Origin: an uncultured Lachnobacterium sp.
GTDB lineage: Bacteria > Bacillota > Clostridia > Lachnospirales > Lachnospiraceae
Direction of reading: 5' to 3'
Assembly (NCBI GenBank): GCA_900546625.1
Contig: URDU01000021.1
Location: forward strand, 1 to 46,554
DNA length: 46,554 nucleotides
The first letter of the stretch is position 1. Every line of letters begins with the position of its first letter. The notes beneath the pieces are model-generated. The model was given only the letters and a program-made list of their open reading frames with translations. It was not told where the DNA came from and made no database searches. The position numbers were made by a program, and so were the translations under genes. This document shows, piece by piece, positions 1 through 6,642 of the stretch.

Positions 1-313
1 ATGTTCCATCTGCATAGCACCATTTACAATACTCCTCATTTAATGTGCCATCCTTATCACGTCCCAATATGGAATCATCATCAATAGGCATCCCGCAGCA
101 CTGACATATCAGCTTTCTGGGTTCTCCCAAAAGCGTATTGATTGAGACATCAAATTCTTTTGATAAAAGCCGTAGTGTATCAGTATTCGGAACGGTATCT
201 CCATTTTCCCAGCGCGATACTGCCTGCCTTGTTACCATGATTTTATCTGCAAGCTCGTCCTGTGACATTCCTCTTTCCGTACGAAGCTTCAAAATAATAT
301 TTTTTGTTTCCAT
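1..313 (-). CDS. XRE-type HTH regulator with zinc-ribbon domain, cut by window edge
   Basis: The reading frame starts at the ATG at 313 behind a GGAGGTGA ribosome binding site and runs off the left edge, so only about 104 residues are visible. Residues 1-60 are a Cro/CI-type helix-turn-helix (MSQDELADKIMVTRQAVSRW, then a conserved NG..P). From about residue 68 comes a CxxCGMP element followed by EEYCKWCY, the cysteine spacing of the putative zinc-ribbon domain found behind XRE helices in Clostridia (Pfam Zn_ribbon_2 type). It is probably a DNA-binding regulator of a small stress or transport operon; the target is not visible. The METKN start with GTGACGAC before it recurs in degenerate form at about 2127, where an 11-codon remnant stops early. 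Confidence 0.8.
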   Translation of the reverse strand, partial: METKNIILKLRTERGMSQDELADKIMVTRQAVSRWENGDTVPNTDTLRLLSKEFDVSINTLLGEPRKLICQCCGMPIDDDSILGRDKDGTLNEEYCKWCYADGT

Positions 314-353
314 CGTCGTCACCTCCATAACCATATCATACAGATAAATTCAT

Positions 354-440
354 GTTCTGAAAAGCAACCTGCTGTTGCCATACCATGTCTATATGATTTG
401 ATCAGCACTCTTTGATTATGACTTTCTTACACCAGGTTCT
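354..440. repeat. Imperfect 87-bp direct repeat, copy 1
   Basis: This segment aligns base for base, with one indel and roughly fifteen mismatches by eye, to 6402-6487 in the same orientation. Both copies contain the small palindrome GCAACctgctGTTGC and the shared strings TGTCTATATGATTT and CACCAGGTTCT. On the minus strand the far end encodes R-T-W-C-K-K, preceded here by L-K-C-P-H-C. That suggests the repeat derives from the 3' end of a zinc-ribbon HTH gene plus a weak terminator hairpin. Copy 2 abuts a broken integrase, so the repeat probably marks a recombination joint. Confidence 0.7.
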
Positions 441-487
441 TGTCTTACAGTGAGGACATTTTAAGTATCTTGTGCTTAATAAATGCA

Positions 488-604
488 TTACCATTTCGAT
501 ATTGTTTTATCACTGATTCCCAACAATTCAGATAATTGTTTCTGTGTATACCCTTTTGCCTTTCTTTCATCAGAAATAAACTTTCCAATTTTCACCTGAT
601 CCAT
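488..604 (-). pseudogene. Truncated XRE-family HTH gene (38 codons)
   Basis: An ATG at 604 follows a strong GAAAGGAGGAAAACA ribosome binding site. The frame encodes a classical XRE helix-turn-helix (IGKFISDERKAKGYTQKQL, then LGISDKTISKW) but stops at TAA directly after ISKW, where family members continue with E.G...P. Downstream of the stop, another frame still encodes zinc-ribbon-like residues (LKCPHCKTRTWCKK). The original protein was therefore probably an HTH plus zinc-ribbon protein that has lost its middle. It may be a non-functional remnant, or a free HTH micro-protein. Confidence 0.65.
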
Positions 605-1044
605 TGTTTTCCTCCTTTCTGCCCCAAGTGTAGTATAAAAAACAGACACTTCACACCCACGTAGCGTAGAGAATGGTGAATATATGCGGATTCTACGCTT
701 CGTAGACTAAAATATCTACTGATTTCCTGTTTAATCTATAGCATCATAACTTTACAACTTTTTCATAAAAAAGAAATCGTACAGGGCTTTCAGATTTATA
801 ATGAATTTGAAACAAAATATTACAAAGGAAAGTGACCTTGTACGACCAAGACATTATACAACGAAATTTAATTGGTACACTTCATAAATATTTTTTAGCA
901 TATTTTGAAACTTTTTAGCATGTAGCGCATAATGGTTGTAATGATCTTAATGGACACTGTTTTGTATGCCTTACTTGTAAGTGTCTATGCGCCCTTCACG
1001 CTTCCAACAGTCATTGCTAACCTTATTGGCTAAAGTGCTTAACT
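605..1044. other. Gene-free stretch with an inverted repeat and short direct repeats
   Basis: No credible coding frame is visible in these 440 bases. They hold the inverted repeat listed separately (663-699), a TATACT-like -10 element read toward the truncated XRE gene, and two copies of TTTTTAGCAT near 891 and 912. The rest is AT-rich sequence without recognisable structure. Confidence 0.5.
663..699. promoter_or_regulatory. Inverted repeat upstream of truncated XRE gene, candidate operator
   Basis: AGCGTAGA at 663-670 is mirrored by TCTACGCT at 692-699, with near-symmetrical flanks (GAAT and ATTC). The repeat lies about 60 bp upstream of the XRE start at 604, where an autoregulatory operator would be expected. 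Binding by the XRE protein is inference only. Confidence 0.45.
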
Positions 1045-1704
1045 TTACATTCCCATTTCTTCTATCTCTTTTAACATAAATTCTTCTAGTTTCTTCTTGT
1101 CAGGTAAATGCAACATATAAGTTGAAACAAATAATTGGTTATCCATTCCAGATAATGCATATTCTACCATCTGCGAGCCTTTGTCTGTACAAAGTAGTAT
1201 TCCTACTGGCGGATTATCTCCTTCTGTCATCTCATTTTTCTTATAATAACCTACATAAGCGTTAAGCTGTCCCAAATCCTCATGTTTGAACTCATCATTC
1301 TTAAGTTCAATAATAACATTGCAATGTAGAAGACGGTTATAAAAAACAAGGTCAATAAAATAATATTTATCATCTATTATAATTCTCCTTTGTCTTGCCT
1401 CAAAACAGAATCCCTCTCCAAGTTCTAACATAAATTCCTGCAAATGATCCATAAGAGCCTGTTCTAAATCAGATTCTGACACAGCATCCCTTGCATCAAG
1501 TCCCAAAAATTCAAATGTAAATGGATCTTTTATTGATAGCATTGTTCCATTTGCATTATCAACAGATTTTTTTAATAAAAGCTCTGGTTTTTTACTTATG
1601 CCAGCTCTTACATAAAGGTTAGTTTTTATCTGTCTGCGGAGTTCTCTTACATTCCAGTTGCATTTCATACACTCTGTTTCGTAAAAAAATCGTTCGACAC
1701 TGTC
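1045..1704 (-). pseudogene. DUF1016 (YhcG-like) PD-(D/E)XK nuclease, C-terminal half
   Basis: This half carries the C-terminal nuclease-like domain: FEFLGLDARDAVSESDLEQ, EGFCFEARQRRI, then DKYYFIDLVFYNR and IIELKNDEF, which give the D and E-x-K catalytic signature. The family is linked to restriction and phage defence and to RNA-free nucleases with a DUF1016_N partner domain. The first ATG in the frame is at 1668, but homologous sequence (a DSVERFFYETEC segment) continues upstream to about 1704. The ATG is therefore internal and the gene is the back half of a broken gene. It overlaps the front half by ATGA, so coupled translation of two polypeptides cannot be excluded. No ribosome binding site is evident before 1668. 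Confidence 0.75.
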
Positions 1705-2018
1705 GAACTTTTTCCAAAATCTGGTAATTTAAATTCGCTCGACACTGTCGAACCAATTTGAGGATATACTTTATAAAACTGTCTACAAGCCTTAAAAAGC
1801 GTATATTTCATTCCTTTTTGATCAATTTGTTTTTCCAGATTTTTCAAAAGATGAGAACCATATTCTGCTCTGTCACTGCCATCTTGTTCATATTCTACTA
1901 TATAATAACCAATCGCCCAATTGCGCAATGTCATAAGCTGATTTACAGCACTTTTTGCTGCTGAACTTGCTTTATCATTTATTTGTTTAATACTATCTGC
2001 AAGCAGTTCAAATTCCAT
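1665..2018 (-). pseudogene. DUF1016 (YhcG-like) protein, N-terminal half
   Basis: The ATG at 2018 follows a GGAGGTAATGCA ribosome binding site. The 117 residues match the DUF1016_N pattern: an early helix, LRNWAIGYYIVEYEQ, then SHLLKNLEKQI and an F.KACRQFYKVYPQI segment that precedes the catalytic half in intact proteins. The frame leaves the family consensus just after the second copy of a 14-bp palindromic repeat and ends with TGA at 1665. About 30-40 residues that normally link the two halves (a LS-F-H-ELL segment) are absent. I read this as a deletion plus frameshift at the repeat. It lies inside a defence-rich region, consistent with a former restriction-associated role. Confidence 0.75.
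1694..1752. repeat. Two copies of a 14-bp odd palindrome inside the broken DUF1016 gene
   Basis: TCGACACTGTCGAA occurs at 1694-1707 and again at 1739-1752, 45 bp apart, an in-frame distance. Each copy is a palindrome around a central base. In the N-terminal frame the copies encode STVS twice. The break of the gene lies at the downstream copy, so recombination between repeat copies is the likely cause. Confidence 0.75.
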
Positions 2019-2132
2019 TGCATTACCTCCAATACATTGTCCCAAGACTATTATAAATTCGCATAGACACAGTATACCACAGCTCCTATATCTATGCGAT
2101 TTCTTTTTTATTGTTTTTTGTTTCCATAGTCG

Positions 2133-2315
2133 TCACCTTCTATTCTTCTCCCAATCTTGAATTCTCTCTAGCATAATGTCATCCTCCACATAGAACAATT
2201 GATTTTCTGGCACAATGTTACAAACCAACTGTCCAAATCTTAAATCCGGATATTTTTCCCATAATTTCCTGAATTCATCAAGCATTGGCTCTATTCTACT
2301 GATTTCTCTTGCCAT
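2133..2315 (-). CDS. Small hypothetical protein, 60 aa
   Basis: The ATG at 2315 has a GGGAGG ribosome binding site about 8 bases upstream and the frame is clean. The protein is acidic and mostly helical (IEPMLDEFRKLWEKYPDLRF, then GQLVCNI and a basic tail). I recall similar short ORFs with a conserved W...PDLRFGQL core in Clostridia, where they are annotated as hypothetical. No catalytic motif, signal peptide or membrane segment is present. It sits upstream of the broken DUF1016 gene with about 115 bp between, so co-transcription is possible. Function unknown. Confidence 0.65.
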   Translation of the reverse strand: MAREISRIEPMLDEFRKLWEKYPDLRFGQLVCNIVPENQLFYVEDDIMLERIQDWEKNRR

Positions 2316-2611
2316 TTCTTAATTCCTCCCTAAATCATCCCTAACTTAAAATGGAGCCATAGCTTACGCCATGACTCCACCATTAAATATTTGCCCACAT
2401 TGCAGCCATGTGGATATTCCTCAGTCAACTGGCTTAACACTTTAACCATCTTCATGGATTTCAGCATATCTCTATGCCTAAATCAATGTTTTTATTTTAC
2501 CTAAAACAATTCAATCATTTAAAAGTTTACAATTCACAATTAAATGTTCAAATAAGACACAAAACCGTTAAAATTGGAGATGATTATCAGTCATCGCTGT
2601 TAAACCAATGT
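2316..2611. other. Gene-free stretch with two hairpins
   Basis: No gene is seen. Two hairpin-forming palindromes stand out: TGGAG(c)CAT...ATG(a)CTCCA at 2352-2379 and CCACAT...ATGTGG at 2395-2413. Neither is followed by a convincing T-run on either strand. The remainder is AT-rich. Confidence 0.4.
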
Positions 2612-2684
2612 TTTCAAAGATAGGATTCGAACCTACAACTTCACGATTACAAATCATGTGCGCTACCCATTGCGCTACTTTGTA
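2612..2684 (-). tRNA. tRNA-Thr, anticodon UGU, AU-rich and atypical
   Basis: The minus strand folds into a complete 73-nt cloverleaf. It has a 7-bp acceptor stem (TACAAAG against CTTTGAA, with an A-A mismatch at position 2), TA at positions 8-9, and a D stem GCGC/GCGC around an 8-nt loop. The anticodon stem is CATGA/TCGTG with loop TTTGTAA (anticodon TGT, threonine). A 5-nt variable loop follows, then a T arm GTAGG-TTCGAAT-CCTAT. CCA is not encoded. The low GC content and the mismatch differ from a housekeeping tRNA-Thr and suggest a tRNA carried by, or decaying within, a mobile element. The anticodon assignment assumes no A-to-I or lysidine-type change. Confidence 0.75.
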
Positions 2685-2784
2685 TATTGGTAACCCAATT
2701 TTCGCTGAATTGGTATACTTATCTTGTAACGTAACCCTGTTACGGGAAGCCAGATTTAGAATTTTCGCAATGCAGGCAAATACT

Positions 2785-3447
2785 TTATGCTATTTCAATC
2801 AAAGTAGTCGCATTAGACACTTTAATCTGAGTATCTAATTCCTTTAAAAGTGTATTGTTCTTTTCCTCCAGGCTCTCTATCTTTTTCTTGATATCAAGCG
2901 GATCCACAAGTTCTGTTGTGTTTTCCTTCACATATGCATCCACGACTCCAAGAGGCTTATCGTCTTTTGTTTTACTGTCTTTTCCGAGAATGCTAAGGCG
3001 CATGCTCTCAGCAGTATTCTGAAGCTGACTGTTCTTAAGATCACATGTGCGCACACGCTCGTTATACTCATCCTGCATTTTAGACTTAAGGATTCCTTCA
3101 AAATCAGCTTCTCCATCGTATGTTCCTAGTCCACGAAGTCTGCTTCGAAGCGAAATAGCTCCAGCAACTGTGAATTTTCCATATGATGTTGTGATTTCTG
3201 TTTCAGCATTGGATGCAACAATAGCTGCATCAATTTTCTGGAATCGTTCAATCAAATCAACAATCTGCTGATATGCCGACTCCGCTTCTTTCGCATATTC
3301 ATCCTTGCCAATGCGCTTTGAATATACTTTATCCTCATTTGGCTTTATGGTATCCACAAAACTTGCTTTGTCAATTTTATCTGATATCTTCTTTACTAGT
3401 AGGTCTCTTTCGTCAAGAGCCTGTGTTACTAACATCTTTTCGCTCAT
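2785..3447 (-). CDS. DIP1984-like coiled-coil protein, about 220 aa
   Basis: The start is placed at the ATG at 3447 (MSEKMLVTQALDERDLL) because GGGAGG lies 9-10 bases upstream; an in-frame upstream ATG at 3510 lacks that support. The protein opens with an L..AL.ERD.L..KI helix and continues with long amphipathic helices and a middle block of AIVASNAETEI and AISLRSRLRGL. It ends in a second coiled coil (IKKKIESLEEKNNTLLKELD). This layout resembles the DIP1984 family, whose function is unknown; I am moderately sure of the family. Its ribosome binding site is paired in a perfect 12-bp stem, so translation or transcription is likely controlled. It follows an XRE gene on the same strand. Confidence 0.6.
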   Translation of the reverse strand: MSEKMLVTQALDERDLLVKKISDKIDKASFVDTIKPNEDKVYSKRIGKDEYAKEAESAYQQIVDLIERFQKIDAAIVASNAETEITTSYGKFTVAGAISLRSRLRGLGTYDGEADFEGILKSKMQDEYNERVRTCDLKNSQLQNTAESMRLSILGKDSKTKDDKPLGVVDAYVKENTTELVDPLDIKKKIESLEEKNNTLLKELDTQIKVSNATTLIEIA

Positions 3448-3451
3448 AAAA

Positions 3452-3497
3452 AATCCTCCCTTAAAATTATCTCTTAATATAATTCTAAGGGAGGATT
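3452..3497 (-). terminator. Terminator-like hairpin that buries the ribosome binding site of the next gene
   Basis: On the minus strand AATCCTCCCTTA (3497-3486) pairs perfectly with TAAGGGAGGATT (3463-3452) and is followed by a T-run and then the ATG at 3447. The stem therefore resembles an intrinsic terminator after the XRE gene and at the same time contains the GGGAGG of the DIP1984-like gene. The loop is about 22 nt. Opening the stem would be needed for translation of the downstream gene. Confidence 0.65.
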
Positions 3498-3529
3498 CAT
3501 GTAATGTCATTGAACTTGTAGTTCAAAAA

Positions 3530-3847
3530 TTATGCTGCATTTAATTCTCTCATTTTCTTATAGTAGGTATAAACTCTTCTCTCCTGATCCGTAAGACATG
3601 CATCCATTTGACTTTTTGTTCTTCCAGCATTTCCGCAAACAATTGAATCCATAGGAACTTGAAGCATTTTGCTAATTGCATACAGATTATCGACTGTTGG
3701 CATACTAACACCATCCAACCATCGATAAACACTCTGCACACATCCAAACCCTAAATATTCTTGAATATCTTTTGGTTTTACTCCTCTCATATCCATAATT
3801 CTTCGAAGATTAACACCTGTTTCTTTTTTATTAATTGTTGGAAACAT
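3530..3847 (-). CDS. XRE-family HTH transcriptional regulator, 105 aa
   Basis: The frame starts at the ATG at 3847 behind an AGGAGGTGTT ribosome binding site. Residues 12-70 form the Cro/CI fold (LRRIMDMRGVKPKDIQEYLG, then VQSVYRWLDGVSMPTVDNL and a leucine-rich fifth helix ending MDSIV). The C-terminal 30 residues (DQERRVYTYYKKMREL) are a short helix. It probably controls itself or the DIP1984-like gene immediately downstream, from which it is separated by the terminator-like hairpin. Target and inducer are not visible. Confidence 0.75.
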   Translation of the reverse strand: MFPTINKKETGVNLRRIMDMRGVKPKDIQEYLGFGCVQSVYRWLDGVSMPTVDNLYAISKMLQVPMDSIVCGNAGRTKSQMDACLTDQERRVYTYYKKMRELNAA

Positions 3848-3877
3848 ACTAACACCTCCTAGTACTAAATTCTTGTT

Positions 3878-5746
3878 CTACTCAGTTCTTACACATACTT
3901 TCTTCCCCGAAAAAGCAATTCCAAACTTCAAGATTTCCGTAATTCCATCCTCTTTCATTTCAGAATCGTATCGCAACTCACCAAATTGCTTTAATGCTTC
4001 ATTAGACCATTTTTCAAGCTCAACATCGCTTAATTTTTCTTTCCACTTTAATTCCAAAATAATACCAGGATACCTTTTTTCTCTTGGAATTAAAGAAACA
4101 TCAAATCTGCCATCTCCAGATTCTCGGTTCGATTTAATCTTATACTGATTATCCATTAATGCTATTAATCCTAGCATCAAACCATGATAAAATCCTTCAG
4201 CTCCACCATCGAAGAAGCTAATTGATTTATCCATATATTCCCCAATAGCGCTCTGCAACTTCTTGTAATCATTGGCATAAAGACTTTCTGCAATCTTATT
4301 TGCTGTAGTCCTTGTAATTGCTCCAGTTTGCAAGAAATGTGACAAGATTTCACTCTTATATACAGCTGCAATCTCTCTATTTGGAATTGATACTTCACAT
4401 AAATATGAACCATCTGCTTGCAGTTCCTTTTTAGGAGTTTTCAAATAGCCAGTAACCAACAATAAGCTATAAATATTTGCTGGATCCTCCGCAAGCGATC
4501 TATACACCACATTTTGATCAATTCTTGCAACTACTCTTTCTCCTTGCAAAAGGTCATATAATCTTTCTGTAATATCATCTGTAGCCACTCTTAGTACATC
4601 ATCAAGGATTTCATTTTTTCCTGTATTTACCCAATATGCTTGAGGAAGGCATTCCTTGGAAATATAGTTGATTACAGACCATGGATTATATATTTCTTCG
4701 CTACCAAACAAATATCCATCGTACCAATCTTTAAGTTCCTCCTCTTTATCTGATACTCCATAGTAACTGAGCATTGCTTTCACTTCAGATTCTGTAAATC
4801 CAAAAAAGCTATCGTATTCTTCATCCATTACGGAGTTCACTGTTAAATTATTTAGACCACTAAAGATACTTTCCTGAGCAATACGCAAAATTCCTGTTAG
4901 GAAACCATAGGATAAATTCTTATTATCCTTAAATGCTCCTGAAAAGAAATTTCTCATGAATCCAATAATTTCATCGTAGAAATCCTTAGAGTATCCCTCT
5001 TGAATCGGAGTATCATATTCATCAATAATGATTACTGGAGCCTTATCATAATGTGAAGCAAGCATTTTAGATAGTCTTTCCAGCGAAGAAGTAAGTTCCA
5101 CTTCATTAGCTGTAGCGCTAATAATCTTTGTAAAATACTCCTTCTCATATTGTGAGAGCTTATCACTATTTAGTAGCTCTTGATGTCTTCCATACTCTTC
5201 TTGAAGTAGTCCCCTTATTTTATCTATTGTTGCGTCCCAAGTATCAAATTTAACATCCTTAAAAGTTAAGAATATGACTGGATATTTTCCTTGATGTGAA
5301 CGATACTCTTCTCCACATTGCCAAATATTTTTATCGGCAAAATACTTACTAGTATTCTTATCTGATATTTCAAAGAACACTCTGAGCATATCCATATTCA
5401 AGGTCTTTCCGAATCTCCTTGGTCTCGTAAACAAAGATACCAATGGCTTTTGATCCAAGAATTCTTTAATTAATAACGTCTTGTCGACATAATAATATTC
5501 TTCTTGCGCACGAACATAGTCAGAGATGCCGATTGGTAATGATTTAACTTCTGCTTTCGCAACCATATTTTTCTTGATGTATTTTCCATTAGACACTCTT
5601 CCATCCATTGGCTTTGGAGAGTCGTCTGGAATTAACCAAGATCCTTTTTCTTTTATTGCACCCTGTATTCTTCCTTTTTTGCACATATCATTTACGGAAC
5701 GTGGAGAAACATTCCACTCTAAAGCCTTTTCTTTACAAGTTTTCAT
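3878..5746 (-). CDS. AAA-ATPase-like/PD-(D/E)XK nuclease-domain protein with N-terminal HTH
   Basis: Domains in order: residues 1-50 a small winged/MerR-like DNA-reading module (ALEWNVSPRSVNDMCKKGRI, SWLIPDD); about 70-340 an AAA-ATPase-like domain (Pfam AAA-ATPase_like) with a variant P-loop RPRRFGKT and a Walker B VIIIDEYDTPI; and the C-terminal PDDEXK_9-type domain with GDGRFDVSLIP and IILELKWKE. The 622-aa length suits the family. Such genes are abundant in Lachnospiraceae and Bacteroides and are thought to be mobile or defence-related, but the activity is unproven. The ATG at 5746 has AGGAG 11 bases upstream; an in-frame TTG at 5773 and ATG at 5767 are less likely. A consensus promoter lies at 5796-5825. 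The N-terminal HTH may bind the repeats beyond it. Confidence 0.85.
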   Translation of the reverse strand: MKTCKEKALEWNVSPRSVNDMCKKGRIQGAIKEKGSWLIPDDSPKPMDGRVSNGKYIKKNMVAKAEVKSLPIGISDYVRAQEEYYYVDKTLLIKEFLDQKPLVSLFTRPRRFGKTLNMDMLRVFFEISDKNTSKYFADKNIWQCGEEYRSHQGKYPVIFLTFKDVKFDTWDATIDKIRGLLQEEYGRHQELLNSDKLSQYEKEYFTKIISATANEVELTSSLERLSKMLASHYDKAPVIIIDEYDTPIQEGYSKDFYDEIIGFMRNFFSGAFKDNKNLSYGFLTGILRIAQESIFSGLNNLTVNSVMDEEYDSFFGFTESEVKAMLSYYGVSDKEEELKDWYDGYLFGSEEIYNPWSVINYISKECLPQAYWVNTGKNEILDDVLRVATDDITERLYDLLQGERVVARIDQNVVYRSLAEDPANIYSLLLVTGYLKTPKKELQADGSYLCEVSIPNREIAAVYKSEILSHFLQTGAITRTTANKIAESLYANDYKKLQSAIGEYMDKSISFFDGGAEGFYHGLMLGLIALMDNQYKIKSNRESGDGRFDVSLIPREKRYPGIILELKWKEKLSDVELEKWSNEALKQFGELRYDSEMKEDGITEILKFGIAFSGKKVCVRTE

Positions 5747-5795
5747 ATATATATCAGCTCCTGTCATTCGCAATATTATTCCTCATCTTACACAA

Positions 5796-5825
5796 ATTAT
5801 ACCTCAGTAAAACGTAAAAAGTCAA
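5796..5825 (-). promoter_or_regulatory. Consensus sigma-A promoter of the AAA/PD-(D/E)XK gene
   Basis: Read on the minus strand, TTGACT (5825-5820) and TATAAT (5801-5796) are separated by 18 bp. The -10 element lies about 50 bp upstream of the ATG at 5746. This is one of the best-formed promoters in the window. Confidence 0.75.
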
Positions 5826-5837
5826 ATCGATTCGATA

Positions 5838-5876
5838 TTTTGCGTTTAATTATTGCGTTTGCTTAATGTTTTGCGT
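5838..5876. repeat. Three TTGCGT repeats upstream of the promoter, candidate binding sites
   Basis: TTGCGT begins at 5840, 5854 and 5871, two of the copies with TTTT before it. They lie 15-50 bp upstream of the -35 element of the AAA/PD-(D/E)XK gene. Their position suits an activator or autoregulator site, possibly for the N-terminal HTH of that protein; this is inference. Confidence 0.45.
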
Positions 5877-6185
5877 CTTGTATTTTTCGACACTTTTATT
5901 TTGGTTTTTTCAGTCCACAAACTTGTTTGTAGCATATTACTCAGACAAGTTTAACTCCACTGAAAAAGGACCAGCCCAGCTGATCCTCTCCCATCCCCGC
6001 AAGAGTGTTATAATCATGTATCTAAAACCTCTCTAAATACTTGATTTTACTGTATTTTCGGCACTTGCAACAATTCTGCAATATTTCTATAATAGTTTTT
6101 TTGTTCACATTTTTAGCACATTTCGGAATAACTTTGCATAACTTTTCCTTCGTTTGGGCTAAATACCGGGCTATTTTTAAACCTT
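5877..6185. other. Gene-free stretch with inverted repeats between AAA gene and integrase remnant
   Basis: No gene is seen. A long imperfect inverted repeat fills 5906-5967: TTTTTCAGT (5906) pairs with ACTGAAAAA (5967), and AAACTTGT (5919) with ACAAGTTT (5952). A second hairpin, GGACCAGCccaGCTGATCC, follows at about 5968-5986. Near 6158-6192 GGGCTAAA is mirrored by TTTAGCCC across the 3' end of the integrase remnant. Element ends of Tn916-like units lie just beyond int, so an old attachment site could be here, but no core duplication was found. Confidence 0.45.
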
Positions 6186-6404
6186 TTAGCCCACAACCTT
6201 TTTCATCTCTTCTAAGGCATCCTCAAACTGTAAATGAGTATATGTATTAAGGGTAACTCCTATATCTGAATGTCCCCTAATGTATTGTAATGTTTTTGGG
6301 TTCATATCAGATTTTGCCATATTAGAGCAGAAGGTGTGTCTGCAAACATGAGGTGTAATACTAGACATTTGTACTTTGTAAATACTGTCATACTTCTCAC
6401 GGTT
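6186..6404 (-). pseudogene. C-terminal remnant of a Tn916-type tyrosine integrase
   Basis: The last about 70 residues of a tyrosine recombinase are intact: ITPHVCRHTFCSNMAKSDMN with the H-x-x-R box, IRGHSDIGVTLNTYTH with the second histidine and the nucleophilic tyrosine, and an EEMKKVVG tail. Upstream the frame runs through REKYDSIYKVQM and is then replaced by repeat copy 2 at about 6402, where it meets a stop. The N-terminal arm- and core-binding domains are gone, so the enzyme cannot be active. A second, shorter remnant of the same kind lies at 19339-19411. Confidence 0.85.
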
Positions 6405-6487
6405 TTGAAAAGCAACCTGCTGTTGCTATCCCCTGTCTATATGATTTAATTATCACTCTTTTGTCATTACTTTTTGCACCAGGTTCT
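6402..6487. repeat. Imperfect 87-bp direct repeat, copy 2
   Basis: This is the partner of 354-440 in the same orientation, about 80 percent identical by eye. Its left edge coincides with the point where the integrase frame is lost. The minus strand retains RTWCKK followed by a stop, while copy 1 keeps a longer zinc-ribbon-like reading frame. Confidence 0.7.
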
Positions 6488-6642
6488 TTTTTAATATTAT
6501 TTTGTTATAGTTCTTTCATATTCTTCATTCATGCTTTTTTGTTGTAACTATTCTATCATTCGCTCCTCCCTGTTATCAGACCAATTTCAGTCATAATATT
6601 CTTTTATCTCCTCATTAATTTTTTATAGTTTCTATGCACTTA
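6488..6642. other. Short gene-free gap downstream of hsdR
   Basis: On the minus strand there are two start-like sites with GGAG ahead of ATG, but their frames stop within about 12 codons (MTEIGLITGRSE). They look like remnants of a gene that once followed hsdR. No convincing terminator was seen. Confidence 0.4.

Noticed and set aside
319..381. 20-codon ORF (MATAGCFSEHEF...) ending inside the ribosome binding site of the first HTH gene
   Set aside because: Its position is suggestive of a leader peptide, but it has no ribosome binding site and its sequence comes from the palindrome in repeat copy 1.
2608..2838. Plus-strand ORF beginning MFSKIGFEPTTSRL
   Set aside because: It is the antisense translation of the tRNA-Thr T arm; such GFEPTT starts are a known artefact of tRNA genes.
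2928..3116. Minus-strand ORF of 62 codons
   Set aside because: It lies wholly inside the DIP1984-like gene in another frame, with no ribosome binding site.
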